From an uncultured bacterium (lineage in GTDB: Bacteria; Bacteroidota; Bacteroidia; Bacteroidales; Bacteroidaceae): a DNA stretch of 64,000 bases. Below, piece by piece: positions 9,431 through 16,987 of the stretch. How positions within the stretch are numbered: the first letter of the stretch is position 1; every line of letters starts with the position of its first letter. Below the pieces are notes generated by a model, which saw only the letters and a program-made list of their open reading frames with translations, did no database searches and had not been told where the DNA came from. The translations under genes were made by a program, and so were the position numbers. The DNA is taken from positions 186,001 to 250,000 of the forward strand of contig CAJMNM010000001.1 of the NCBI GenBank assembly GCA_905214795.1, written 5' to 3'.

Positions 9431-10867
9431 TTATTTTTTTCTGTTAGTTACCCCTGATACCGAACGCACGCAACGGAATCCCACATAAGAACGCGGCTGA
9501 TTCTGATATTCATATGAACGCCAAACCGAACGAATCATAGACTCTGGATCTTTCCATGAACCGCCACGCACAGACTTCTTTTTCAAACGATACGGGTCTT
9601 CCTTGGCTGCATTATATTCTAGTTCAGGATTCATGTCACTCATACCTTCCACACCAGATTCAGTATATACCGTACTGGTCCATTCGGCTACATTTCCGGC
9701 CATATCAAACAATCCGTTGGAATTAGCAGAATAAGTTCCTACTTTTGATGTAATTAAGCTACCATCTTCTGTATAATCGCCTCTATCCGGCTTAAAGTTT
9801 GCATAAAAACACCCTTTTTCACTTTTCACCTCACCAGATTGCCAAGGATAAAGCGCTCCGGATGTTCCCCGTGCGGCAAACTCCCATTCCACTTCGGTCG
9901 GCAATCGGTAAGGCTGCACCTGTGCACCGGCAGCGCCAAGACCTCTTTTCAAGAAATCCGTACGCCATTTACAGAAAGCATTTGCCTGTTCCCATGTCAC
10001 GCCAACCACAGGATAATCATTATATGCAGGATTTGAAAAATACTGACGCATATAACGTTCATTATGCGCATTAGGAAAATCATTTACCCAACACGTCGTA
10101 TCGGGATAGATATTCACTATATAAGTATTCAGGAAATCATATATGTTAGACAAAGGTCTGGTTATGGTTTCTCTTACAATTCTACCCTCATCGTCAATAT
10201 ATGCAGTATCTTTGGAAATCATCACTACATCATCCTCATTTACCGGATGATCTGTATTAAGATCACGTTCTGAAGGATCCAGCCTGTTTTTTCTCAAAGC
10301 TGCGCCTACATAATCAAAGACCTCAAACTTGTAATTCATCTGACGCGGATCGAGCATGCGTGTTCCGTCTATCGGATGAGTAACATAAACACTCTCTATG
10401 GCACGCAACTCATCCTCATTCGGCCGCTTCCATGGAATAGGTTTCTTCCAGTTCAAATGAGGTGTAACAGGATTACCGTATTCATCTTCTTCTATTTTAT
10501 ATGTCTCGTCACCGCCATAAGCCGGATCTGCCAGACGTTCACGGATAATAGAATCTCTTACCCAAAACAGGAATTGCCTGTATTTGGCATTGGTAACTTC
10601 TGTTTCATCCATCCAGAAACCATCTACTGAAATTTCCTTTGTCGGGATTGTCGTACCCCATAAGGAGTCTGTTTCTTCTGTTCCGATCTTCAATGAGCCT
10701 TTCTTCACAAGTACCATTCCGTAAGGTGCCGGCTCACTGTAAGCCACTCCACCCACACCGGTCACCTCACCGCCGATAGCCGCAGATGACGTACCAGGGC
10801 CCAAACAGCCACTCAGCATCACACAAAAGGCTACGCTCAATGCCAGTACCAAAAATCTCACCTTCAT
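9431..10867 (-). CDS. gldK: type IX secretion lipoprotein GldK/PorK
   Basis: GldK is an outer-membrane lipoprotein that forms the periplasmic ring of the type IX system with GldN. The 478-residue product has a lipoprotein signal peptide (lipobox VMLSGC, Cys at about 21) and an FGE-sulfatase/SUMF1-like fold: VSVDGFWMDETEVTNAKYRQ is rendered here as ISVDGFWMDETEVTN, followed by YPVVGVTWEQANAFCKWR, RLPTEVEWEFAARG, LFDMAGNVAEW and RSYVGFRCVR. GldJ is the other lipoprotein with this fold, but the position between a PorP-type gene and gldL identifies GldK. Its start overlaps the stop of the upstream porP-like gene by one base, so the two are coupled. Confidence 0.93.
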   Translation of the reverse strand: MKVRFLVLALSVAFCVMLSGCLGPGTSSAAIGGEVTGVGGVAYSEPAPYGMVLVKKGSLKIGTEETDSLWGTTIPTKEISVDGFWMDETEVTNAKYRQFLFWVRDSIIRERLADPAYGGDETYKIEEDEYGNPVTPHLNWKKPIPWKRPNEDELRAIESVYVTHPIDGTRMLDPRQMNYKFEVFDYVGAALRKNRLDPSERDLNTDHPVNEDDVVMISKDTAYIDDEGRIVRETITRPLSNIYDFLNTYIVNIYPDTTCWVNDFPNAHNERYMRQYFSNPAYNDYPVVGVTWEQANAFCKWRTDFLKRGLGAAGAQVQPYRLPTEVEWEFAARGTSGALYPWQSGEVKSEKGCFYANFKPDRGDYTEDGSLITSKVGTYSANSNGLFDMAGNVAEWTSTVYTESGVEGMSDMNPELEYNAAKEDPYRLKKKSVRGGSWKDPESMIRSVWRSYEYQNQPRSYVGFRCVRSVSGVTNRKK

Positions 10868-11817
10868 TATAATAATCTTACACTTTTATGTTTATTCTTT
10901 CCTTTCTTAAACAGATTCAATTCTGTCTTATATCCTATAATAATCTCATGGCTACCATTCAATGCTCCTATTCCGGATGTATACAATTCATATGCGTAAC
11001 CTAAATTTACACCATGAAAATTACCACCGAACAAGAAACTGACAGAAATGGTCGGACTGTATGATAAGCCGCCATAAAGTTCATGTTTACTTCCATGATA
11101 AGCCAGACGTCCTGTTATATCTCCACGCCACCCGATAATATCGGAACGCAGCATAGCCGAAGTATGTATTGTATACAACGGATTCTTTAACGAAATATTG
11201 TATCCTCCCATCAAATAATATGACGGAGATATTTCCAACTGATTCACTTTTTCATCACCAAGTTCAACAGTTGGCGATGTACAATGCATCATTGAAAAAC
11301 CTGCGAACCATGACTTTCCGGCATATTGCAGGCCAAAACTTAAATCGAAACCAGAACCATTTACCTCCGAAGTAGGGAATGCCGGATCACTACTTTCTTC
11401 CAGGTCCAGTCCACTTCCGTCAAATCCTTCACTCAACAGTCCTAAATGAATGCCACCGCTCAGTTTTCCGCCCCACAACGGTTGATGATAAGCATATTGC
11501 AAATAAAACTGCTGATGTTTAAACAAACCAAGCTGATCATTAAGGAAACCAACTCCTACTCCATGTTTGGAATTGACAAAAAACAACGGAAGATCCACCA
11601 TAGCCGACATCACAGAGGGAGCATTCTCAAACCCCGTCATCTGCATCGCATATGCTCCTTGAAAATTCAGCATACCATCCTGGCCTGTTGCTGCCGGATT
11701 ATAATATGACGGCATTGCCCAATAATTGGTAAAAGAAGGGTCATACTGCGCCCGTATGCACAAAGTCTGTACATACAGTATCAGAAAAACCAGTATCGAC
11801 TTATTTCTTAACCTCAT
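10867..11817 (-). CDS. porP: type IX secretion membrane protein, PorP/SprF family
   Basis: PorP/SprF proteins are outer-membrane barrels. In type IX secretion PorP acts with the PorK-N core, and other family members serve single secreted proteins. The 316-residue product has a signal peptide (about 1-23, ending IRAQ) and then YDPSFTNYWAMPSYYNPAATG, close to the family opening (QYDPQFSQY-like, then NPA). Beta-barrel patterning follows, including YNISLKNPLYTIHTSAMLR. It is the first gene of the operon porP-gldK-gldL-gldM-gldN, the same order as in Porphyromonas gingivalis, which supports the porP symbol over sprF. No consensus promoter was found in the ~95 bases upstream. Confidence 0.85.
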   Translation of the reverse strand: MRLRNKSILVFLILYVQTLCIRAQYDPSFTNYWAMPSYYNPAATGQDGMLNFQGAYAMQMTGFENAPSVMSAMVDLPLFFVNSKHGVGVGFLNDQLGLFKHQQFYLQYAYHQPLWGGKLSGGIHLGLLSEGFDGSGLDLEESSDPAFPTSEVNGSGFDLSFGLQYAGKSWFAGFSMMHCTSPTVELGDEKVNQLEISPSYYLMGGYNISLKNPLYTIHTSAMLRSDIIGWRGDITGRLAYHGSKHELYGGLSYSPTISVSFLFGGNFHGVNLGYAYELYTSGIGALNGSHEIIIGYKTELNLFKKGKNKHKSVRLL

Positions 11818-11912
11818 ATTTTTTCAGCCGGTATTTTTCTTTCTAACCGTTTTTATCTATAAATATTGCCTTCGCACCACATTTTTGATGCCATATCGGT
11901 ATATATAAAAAC

Positions 11913-11944
11913 ATTGGAGCGGCTGCATTCGACACCGCTCCAAT
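11913..11944 (-). terminator. terminator of the small acidic gene
   Basis: A 10-bp perfect stem (ATTGGAGCGG/CCGCTCCAAT) with a 12-base loop is followed on the minus strand by GTTTTTATAT. It separates the DUF2795-type gene from the T9SS operon. Confidence 0.75.
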
Positions 11945-11988
11945 TAAAAATCGCCGTCCTTTCTCATGCGACAAAGCACATATTCGGC

Positions 11989-12216
11989 TTAATATTCATC
12001 TTCGTTGAAAAGGAAATCTTCTTTAGTCGGATAATCGGGCCAGACATCTTCTATTGTTTCATATATCTCGCCTTCATCTTCCATTTCCTGCAAATTCTCA
12101 ATGACTTCCATGGGTGCACCCGAACGCATGGCATAGTCAATAAGTTCGTCTTTCGTGGCTGGCCACGGCGCATCTTCCAATTTTGATGCTAATTCCAAAG
12201 TCCAATACATAAGCAA
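11989..12216 (-). CDS. small acidic DUF2795-type protein
   Basis: A 75-residue, strongly acidic cytoplasmic protein (YWTLELASKLEDAPWPATKD, then ELIDYAMRSGAP, ending in an Asp/Glu-rich tail FLFNEDEY). The ELxxxLEDxPWPATKxELIxYAxRxGAP pattern matches DUF2795, a short helical family common in Bacteroidetes with no established function. It has its own strong promoter and terminator, so it is expressed alone, apparently well. Its opening MLMYW allows a start at the second methionine. Confidence 0.8.
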   Translation of the reverse strand: MLMYWTLELASKLEDAPWPATKDELIDYAMRSGAPMEVIENLQEMEDEGEIYETIEDVWPDYPTKEDFLFNEDEY

Positions 12217-12253
12217 AAGTGTTTTTAATATACATCTTTTTAAAATGTTGGCG

Positions 12254-12283
12254 CAAAAATAACAATATTTTTGTAACCATCAA
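12254..12283 (-). promoter_or_regulatory. promoter of the DUF2795-type gene
   Basis: On the minus strand TTG (12281-12283), 19 bases, then TATTTTTG (12254-12261). The -33 box overlaps the 3' end of the upstream gene. Confidence 0.7.
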
Positions 12284-12840
12284 CATTTATGCCAAAGAAT
12301 TTCATCTTTCCCTTCAACAAAAACCATTTTACGTGCCAGAACAAACAAATAATCCGACAAACGGTTCACATATGCCAAAACCGGAGACGCCACAGTAACA
12401 CCTCCTGCAGCAAGAGAAAGCATGCGCCGCTCCGCTCTCCGGCAAACAGTCCTGCAAACATGACAGACCGCAGCTCCGCGCGTACCGCCTGGAATAACAA
12501 ATCCTCTCCAAGGCGGCAAACCGTTCTCTGCCTCATCAATCAGCCTTTCTATGGCTTTTACATTCTCCTCGGTAATAACGGCCGAACTGCGTAACGTGGT
12601 TTGCGTTTGATCTGTTGCCAGATACGTACCTACAACAAACAATTTCTGCTGTATTTCAAGTACATTTTCCCTATCTTGCTCATCAGTCAAATAAGTCACA
12701 AGTTCGCCTAAAAAAGCGTTCAATTCATCTATCGTACCGTAAGCCTCCAGTCGGGCATCAGTTTTAGATACTCTGACACCTCCCACCAGACTTGTGGTAC
12801 CATCATCACCGGTCCGGGTATAAATATTGCTCTTTTTCAT
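12280..12840 (-). CDS. ATP:cob(I)alamin adenosyltransferase, PduO type
   Basis: This enzyme transfers the adenosyl group of ATP to cob(I)alamin to make coenzyme B12 in the cytoplasm, serving enzymes such as methylmalonyl-CoA mutase. The 186-residue protein has the PduO signature: YTRTGDDGTTSLVGG near the N-terminus, EAYGTIDELNAFLG, FVIPGGTRGAA, CRTVCRRAERR and the closing NRLSDYLFVLAR. The residues that bind ATP and the corrinoid Arg/Asp/Glu set appear intact, and the length is typical (180-190). It lies 27 bases downstream of an unknown gene and is probably co-transcribed with it. It is an adenosylation step only; no B12 biosynthesis genes are nearby, which fits salvage. Confidence 0.93.
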   Translation of the reverse strand: MKKSNIYTRTGDDGTTSLVGGVRVSKTDARLEAYGTIDELNAFLGELVTYLTDEQDRENVLEIQQKLFVVGTYLATDQTQTTLRSSAVITEENVKAIERLIDEAENGLPPWRGFVIPGGTRGAAVCHVCRTVCRRAERRMLSLAAGGVTVASPVLAYVNRLSDYLFVLARKMVFVEGKDEILWHKC

Positions 12841-12867
12841 ATCAACAAAGAGATATTAATTGATTAC

Positions 12868-13461
12868 TCAAAAATTCACTATATAATGTTGCTTCTGTTT
12901 CTTTAAGTCATAAAACAGAATCCCAAAATCATACAAATCAAAAGTCACTCCTACTTGAGCCAACCGCTTTACATTCTCCCAAGCCTGAGAAGCCTTTTTA
13001 CTGTCATGTATCCCACATATCACAGCCACAGATAAAGCAGACATAGGCTGACCGACAATTTCTTCCCATTCAGAAGGAGCGACATGCTCCGCGATATACA
13101 ACAATTTAGCAGAATCCGCCTCTCTCATCAGATTCTGACTCTCAGTTACAACCGTAGCCGAGCAACAGCCTGAAGCCAGATAAGCCGATACATCAGAGGG
13201 TACAGTTCCATACAATCCGATTATTTCCGGATGTACATAATTGGCCAACCGAAACAGAAATTTCCTGCACTTCATTTCGTGACTATTTATTCCTCTGCCA
13301 TTCTTACCGAACCTCTCATCCAACTCCCGATAAACATAATATTCACCATGTTCATATACCACGCTCGTCAGGAAATTAAATGCAAAAGGAGAATGAACGC
13401 CATAGCCTTTTCTGTGCCGGAAACGCTTTAACCAAATCCACTGTCGTTTCAAGAACCCCAT
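12868..13461 (-). CDS. conserved Bacteroidetes protein, possible methyltransferase relative
   Basis: A 197-residue cytoplasmic protein of no firm function. Its opening (basic, then RKGYGVHSPFAFNFLTSVVY) is a motif I associate with a Bacteroidetes family sometimes annotated as SAM-dependent or O-methyltransferase-like. I do not see a clear glycine-rich SAM-binding loop: the expected strand-loop position reads EIIGLYGTVPSDVSAYLASG, and the later VTFDLYDFGILFYDLKKQKQ resembles the last strand of such folds. It may therefore be a divergent or inactive methyltransferase fold. It is the first gene of a two-gene unit with the cobalamin adenosyltransferase and carries a strong promoter upstream. Confidence 0.55.
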   Translation of the reverse strand: MGFLKRQWIWLKRFRHRKGYGVHSPFAFNFLTSVVYEHGEYYVYRELDERFGKNGRGINSHEMKCRKFLFRLANYVHPEIIGLYGTVPSDVSAYLASGCCSATVVTESQNLMREADSAKLLYIAEHVAPSEWEEIVGQPMSALSVAVICGIHDSKKASQAWENVKRLAQVGVTFDLYDFGILFYDLKKQKQHYIVNF

Positions 13462-13481
13462 TGCTCTGATCTTTTATGTCA

Positions 13482-13513
13482 CAAATATAATATTTTTCAA
13501 TTCATACCACAAA
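13482..13513 (-). promoter_or_regulatory. promoter of the unknown gene / cobalamin adenosyltransferase unit
   Basis: On the minus strand TTTG (13510-13513), 20 bases, then TATATTTG (13482-13489), a full consensus match 21 bases before the start codon. Confidence 0.8.
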
Positions 13514-13665
13514 TCCAACCTCCCGAAAGCCTTCAGCTGATTATTTTTATTAGATAAATCAGACTTTTCACAGCACTTCTTCGTCGTTAAATGTTTAATA
13601 GTGTAAAAAGACCACTCTTATTATTTAAATCTTGTCAATTATAAGCGTTTTTATGCCCTAACTAC

Positions 13666-13695
13666 TTGCTATATAACAGAAATGAACTACATTTG
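13666..13695 (+). promoter_or_regulatory. promoter of a candidate small RNA
   Basis: TTG (13666-13668), 19 bases, then TACATTTG (13688-13695), a full Bacteroidetes promoter on the plus strand. Transcription should start near 13701, only about 40 bases before a strong terminator. Confidence 0.75.
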
Positions 13696-13700
13696 CAATG

Positions 13701-13764
13701 TGTTTTTCATAGTATTAGATTTAAGGTTAACAAAGGTTGGGTCAGAGCGCTGACCCTTTTTTTT
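13701..13764 (+). ncRNA. candidate ~65-nt small RNA or leader attenuator
   Basis: Between the promoter above and the T-run of the following hairpin lies a short transcript of about 60-65 nucleotides with no start codon giving a plausible peptide. Its middle (TAGTATTAGATTTAAGG, 13711-13727) has no obvious pairing partner and may be single-stranded. It could be a free-standing small RNA, or an attenuated leader of the gene starting at 13866. No known riboswitch structure is recognised. The exact 5' end is inferred from promoter spacing. Confidence 0.5.
13739..13764 (+). terminator. intrinsic terminator of the candidate small RNA
   Basis: GGGTCAG (13739-13745), a 4-base loop and CTGACCC (13750-13756) followed by eight T residues: a textbook intrinsic terminator located 100 bases before the next start codon. 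Confidence 0.85.
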
Positions 13765-13813
13765 GTCCTTTTTCCAAAAACCGCTGAAAAATATCGTTTT
13801 TCTCAGAAAAAAA

Positions 13814-13845
13814 TTGTTTCTTTATCCTATCAAACTTATCTTTTG
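13814..13845 (+). promoter_or_regulatory. probable promoter of the DUF4954-type gene
   Basis: TTG (13814-13816), 20 bases, then TATCTTTTG (13837-13845), which has one base more than the TAnnTTTG consensus. It lies 20 bases before the ATG at 13866. Confidence 0.5.
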
Positions 13846-13865
13846 TACTGAAACAATTCTATTTC

Positions 13866-15866
13866 ATGAAGACAACACTACAAAAACCTGAACATATATC
13901 ATATCGTGCATTACAACCGGACGAGATTCTCCGTCTGCAACATCAAGACTGCACGGCCGAAGACTGGGAGCTCATCAAAGTACATCCCGACTTCAATCCC
14001 GATTTTATACGTCACACCAGATTCATCGGTCATAATATGCTCGGTAAGTTTGAAAAAAACATATCCATTGACGACGCATTTTGCCTACACAGCGGCATCG
14101 ACGGCGCTACATTGCGCGAATGCCGAATTGGCGACAACTGTCTAATCTACCATAACACCGGCTATCTGTCCAACTACCATATCGGAAATGACTGTATACT
14201 CATCGATACAGGTATTCTGCGTGCTGGTTCCAAAGCTTCTTTCGGACAAGGATGTACACTTTCAGTCCTCAGTGAAACCGGAGGCCGTGACCTTGTCATT
14301 CACGACCGCTTATCAACCCAAGAAGCTTATCTTGAAGTATTCTACCGCCACGACCCTACCTTAATCCAGTGTTTACAAGAAATGGCACGGTCATATACAG
14401 CAACATCCACCCTATCATGGGGGACTATCGGAGCCGAATGCAAAATCAGCCGTTGCGGTCTGATAGAAGATGTCAAAATCGGTACAGCCTGCCACATAGA
14501 TGGAGCAGCCAGCCTCATCAACGGAACGATATGCAGTGAGACCGACGCACCGACCGTCATCGGAGAAGGAGTAATCTGCAAAGATTTTATTATCCAGTCA
14601 GGATGCCACATCAGTGACAACTGTATGCTGACACGCAGCTACGTCGGCCAGGCCAGCATCATTGCTCATGGATTTACAGCTACCGACTCGTTCATCAGTT
14701 GCAACTGCCAGTTCGAAAACGGTGAGGCTTGTGCCATATTTGCCGGTCCATACACCGTAAGTCACCACAAGTCCACTCTACTTATCGGAGGTTATTATTC
14801 TTTTTTCAATGCCGGCTCCGGTTCCAACCAAAGTAATCACATGTACAAACTTGGCCCCAGTCATCAGGGCATTCTGGAAAGAGGATGCAAAACTGCTTCT
14901 GACTCATACATTCTCTGGCCACTCAGAGCCGGTGCTTTCTCATTTATTACCGGACACCATACCGTACATGCCGATGCGTCCTCTTTCCCGTTCTCTTATC
15001 TGATAGCCGAAGGGCACGATACATGGCTCGTACCGGGTGTAACCATACGTAACGTCGGAACAGCCCGGGATATCAGGAAATGGCCTCAGCGGGACAAACG
15101 TACCGGTACATTTAAACTGGATTACATCACATTCGATGCCTTCTCACCTTATACAATAGCTAAAATGCAAGAAGGACTACGCAAGCTATTACAACTACAA
15201 AACGAATCGAAAGATACCGAGAATAACATTCTCATGCTCAACGGACTACGTCTCACACGAAAAGCTATGAGCAAAGGTATTGCCTATTATCACATGGCTA
15301 TCGATTGTCTTGCCGGCCGGTTATTGACCGGCCTGATTGAAAAAGAAGGCACAGATAAAGCTTTACAACATATAGCCGGAATACAACAAGCCCCTAATAT
15401 GCTATGGGCCGATGTCGGCGGCCTGCTGACTACCCGCAAAGCACTCAACCATATTCTTTCACAAATCAAGCAACGGCAAATCAGCACTCCTGAAGCGCTC
15501 CATACCGCTTTTTCTGAACTGGCCGAATCCTACCATCAATATACCTTAAACTGGCTTACCGAATATCTTTATCACACCCTTTCCGTGCCATCCTCACAAA
15601 CTTTATCAGACCGTTGCCAAACAGCTTTGCAACGTTACAAGACCGCTCATGCCCGAATCACAGCCCTGATTCTGGAGGATGCCGCTAAAGAGTTTGCCAC
15701 CGAAAGCCAGGTTGGTTTCGGTATAGACAACCCTGACGATGCTACAAACGATTTTCTTGCTGTCCGCGGCTGCCCTGAAGCACACCCGTTTCTGAAAGCC
15801 TTACGCGAAGAAGCAATGCAGACTGCCAACCGCATAGACCGACTGATTACTCACCTTAACCATTAA
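13866..15866 (+). CDS. DUF4954-type left-handed beta-helix protein
   Basis: A 666-residue protein with no signal peptide. From about residue 70 to 380 it shows loose hexapeptide periodicity (CRIGDNCLIYHNTG, YHIGNDCILIDTG, VKIGTACHIDGAASLINGTI, TVIGEGVICKDFII), the hallmark of the left-handed parallel beta-helix of sugar acyltransferases and nucleotidylyltransferases. The C-terminal part (about 430-666) is helical. Overall it matches the Bacteroidetes family known to me as DUF4954. No nucleotidyltransferase domain or clear catalytic histidine is evident, so an acyl- or sugar-transfer role is only a possibility. The next gene starts 17 bases downstream, so the two are co-transcribed. Confidence 0.75.
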   Translation: MKTTLQKPEHISYRALQPDEILRLQHQDCTAEDWELIKVHPDFNPDFIRHTRFIGHNMLGKFEKNISIDDAFCLHSGIDGATLRECRIGDNCLIYHNTGYLSNYHIGNDCILIDTGILRAGSKASFGQGCTLSVLSETGGRDLVIHDRLSTQEAYLEVFYRHDPTLIQCLQEMARSYTATSTLSWGTIGAECKISRCGLIEDVKIGTACHIDGAASLINGTICSETDAPTVIGEGVICKDFIIQSGCHISDNCMLTRSYVGQASIIAHGFTATDSFISCNCQFENGEACAIFAGPYTVSHHKSTLLIGGYYSFFNAGSGSNQSNHMYKLGPSHQGILERGCKTASDSYILWPLRAGAFSFITGHHTVHADASSFPFSYLIAEGHDTWLVPGVTIRNVGTARDIRKWPQRDKRTGTFKLDYITFDAFSPYTIAKMQEGLRKLLQLQNESKDTENNILMLNGLRLTRKAMSKGIAYYHMAIDCLAGRLLTGLIEKEGTDKALQHIAGIQQAPNMLWADVGGLLTTRKALNHILSQIKQRQISTPEALHTAFSELAESYHQYTLNWLTEYLYHTLSVPSSQTLSDRCQTALQRYKTAHARITALILEDAAKEFATESQVGFGIDNPDDATNDFLAVRGCPEAHPFLKALREEAMQTANRIDRLITHLNH

Positions 15867-15883
15867 AAAAACATCTCTTTACC

Positions 15884-16966
15884 ATGACACACAATACCTC
15901 CTCCCATAATAAAACGGTGCAAAAACATTTGCCGGCACTCTCAACCCATTTGGTCTTCTTTATTCTGATGTGGGTATTTTTTGCAGGATACTATGGTGAT
16001 ATACTTTACATCGCACAACAATACAGTTTCTTTACGACCGACCTGCAGGTAATGGAAACTGTGTGGAATCACTCTTACGCCATATTATGGATGATCGGAC
16101 GCGCGCTGCTTCTGCTTTGCTATTACCCCTGGCTCGGAGGCGGACTGCTGGCATTGATGCTCACTCTTATATCATGGCTTTTCGGCTATGCGTTCAAGCT
16201 ACAGCGTTCCAAGAGTTACATCTCATTCGCACCAGCTTTCATCTTTACATTTGTGTTAATCTATAAAGGATTTGACATCTATTATCAGGCCGAAACCGGA
16301 GCTGTTTTCGGCATTCCGTTCTGCATGCTTTTCATTCTTGTATGCCAGGCCATATTGGTCCGTTCATTCAGCAAGAAGAATATGCCCGGTCTGTTCGAAT
16401 GTCCCCATGATAAAAAGATTGAATACAACTGGCATACCAATATCACTACAGTAATCTGTCTGGCCATCATTATCGGGTTCAACGAATGGCAACGTCCTTA
16501 TGTTCGCCCCACAGCCAAAATGCAGATTGCGCTTGAGCGTCAGGACTGGAAACACATGCAACTCATTGCAGAACAAAGTGACATGAAATACAGCACCATT
16601 GCCGCTTATTTTGCCATTGCCCGCATGGAAGACAGCAACGACATACCACAAGTGCCGTTCAATGCCCTTCCCCAACCAACAGCTACAATCTACCTTCACG
16701 ACCGCAATGGCAATATAGACACAGGACGTAATTATGTACTGACAGATTACTGTATCGCATCCGGACAATATGAAATGGCTTTCACACTTGCCCAGGCTAA
16801 TCTAAAGCAAGACGGTCCTTCGGCTTATCTATTAAAAAAACTGGTACAAGCCGGCATCCCTTTAGGTAAGACGACAGCTTGTACCGAATATCTCAGACTC
16901 TTAGGTCTGTTGCCCTTTGAAGGGGCTTTCGTAGCCAAATATTCTGCTTTGCTCAATAACCGTTAG
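15884..16966 (+). CDS. multi-pass membrane protein (possibly DUF6057 family)
   Basis: A 360-residue protein with about five hydrophobic segments in the N-terminal two thirds: about 20-45 (LVFFILMWVFFAGYYGDILY), 66-85, 88-105, 112-132 and 139-157, with another at about 188-202. A soluble C-terminal region (about 205-360) follows with tetratricopeptide-like helices (QIALERQDWKHMQLIAEQSD). Size and layout suggest the DUF6057 family of Bacteroidetes membrane proteins, but this member seems shorter than others I recall, so it may be C-terminally reduced. No function is known. It follows the DUF4954-type gene by 17 bases and converges with the GH2 gene. Confidence 0.55.
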   Translation: MTHNTSSHNKTVQKHLPALSTHLVFFILMWVFFAGYYGDILYIAQQYSFFTTDLQVMETVWNHSYAILWMIGRALLLLCYYPWLGGGLLALMLTLISWLFGYAFKLQRSKSYISFAPAFIFTFVLIYKGFDIYYQAETGAVFGIPFCMLFILVCQAILVRSFSKKNMPGLFECPHDKKIEYNWHTNITTVICLAIIIGFNEWQRPYVRPTAKMQIALERQDWKHMQLIAEQSDMKYSTIAAYFAIARMEDSNDIPQVPFNALPQPTATIYLHDRNGNIDTGRNYVLTDYCIASGQYEMAFTLAQANLKQDGPSAYLLKKLVQAGIPLGKTTACTEYLRLLGLLPFEGAFVAKYSALLNNR

Positions 16967-16987
16967 CCCAAAAGCCATACGGTTATT
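16955..16987. terminator. bidirectional terminator hairpin between convergent genes
   Basis: A 9-bp perfect stem (AATAACCGT/ACGGTTATT) spans both stop codons of the convergent membrane-protein and GH2 genes, with short A/T runs on either side. The weak T-tails lower confidence. Confidence 0.45.
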
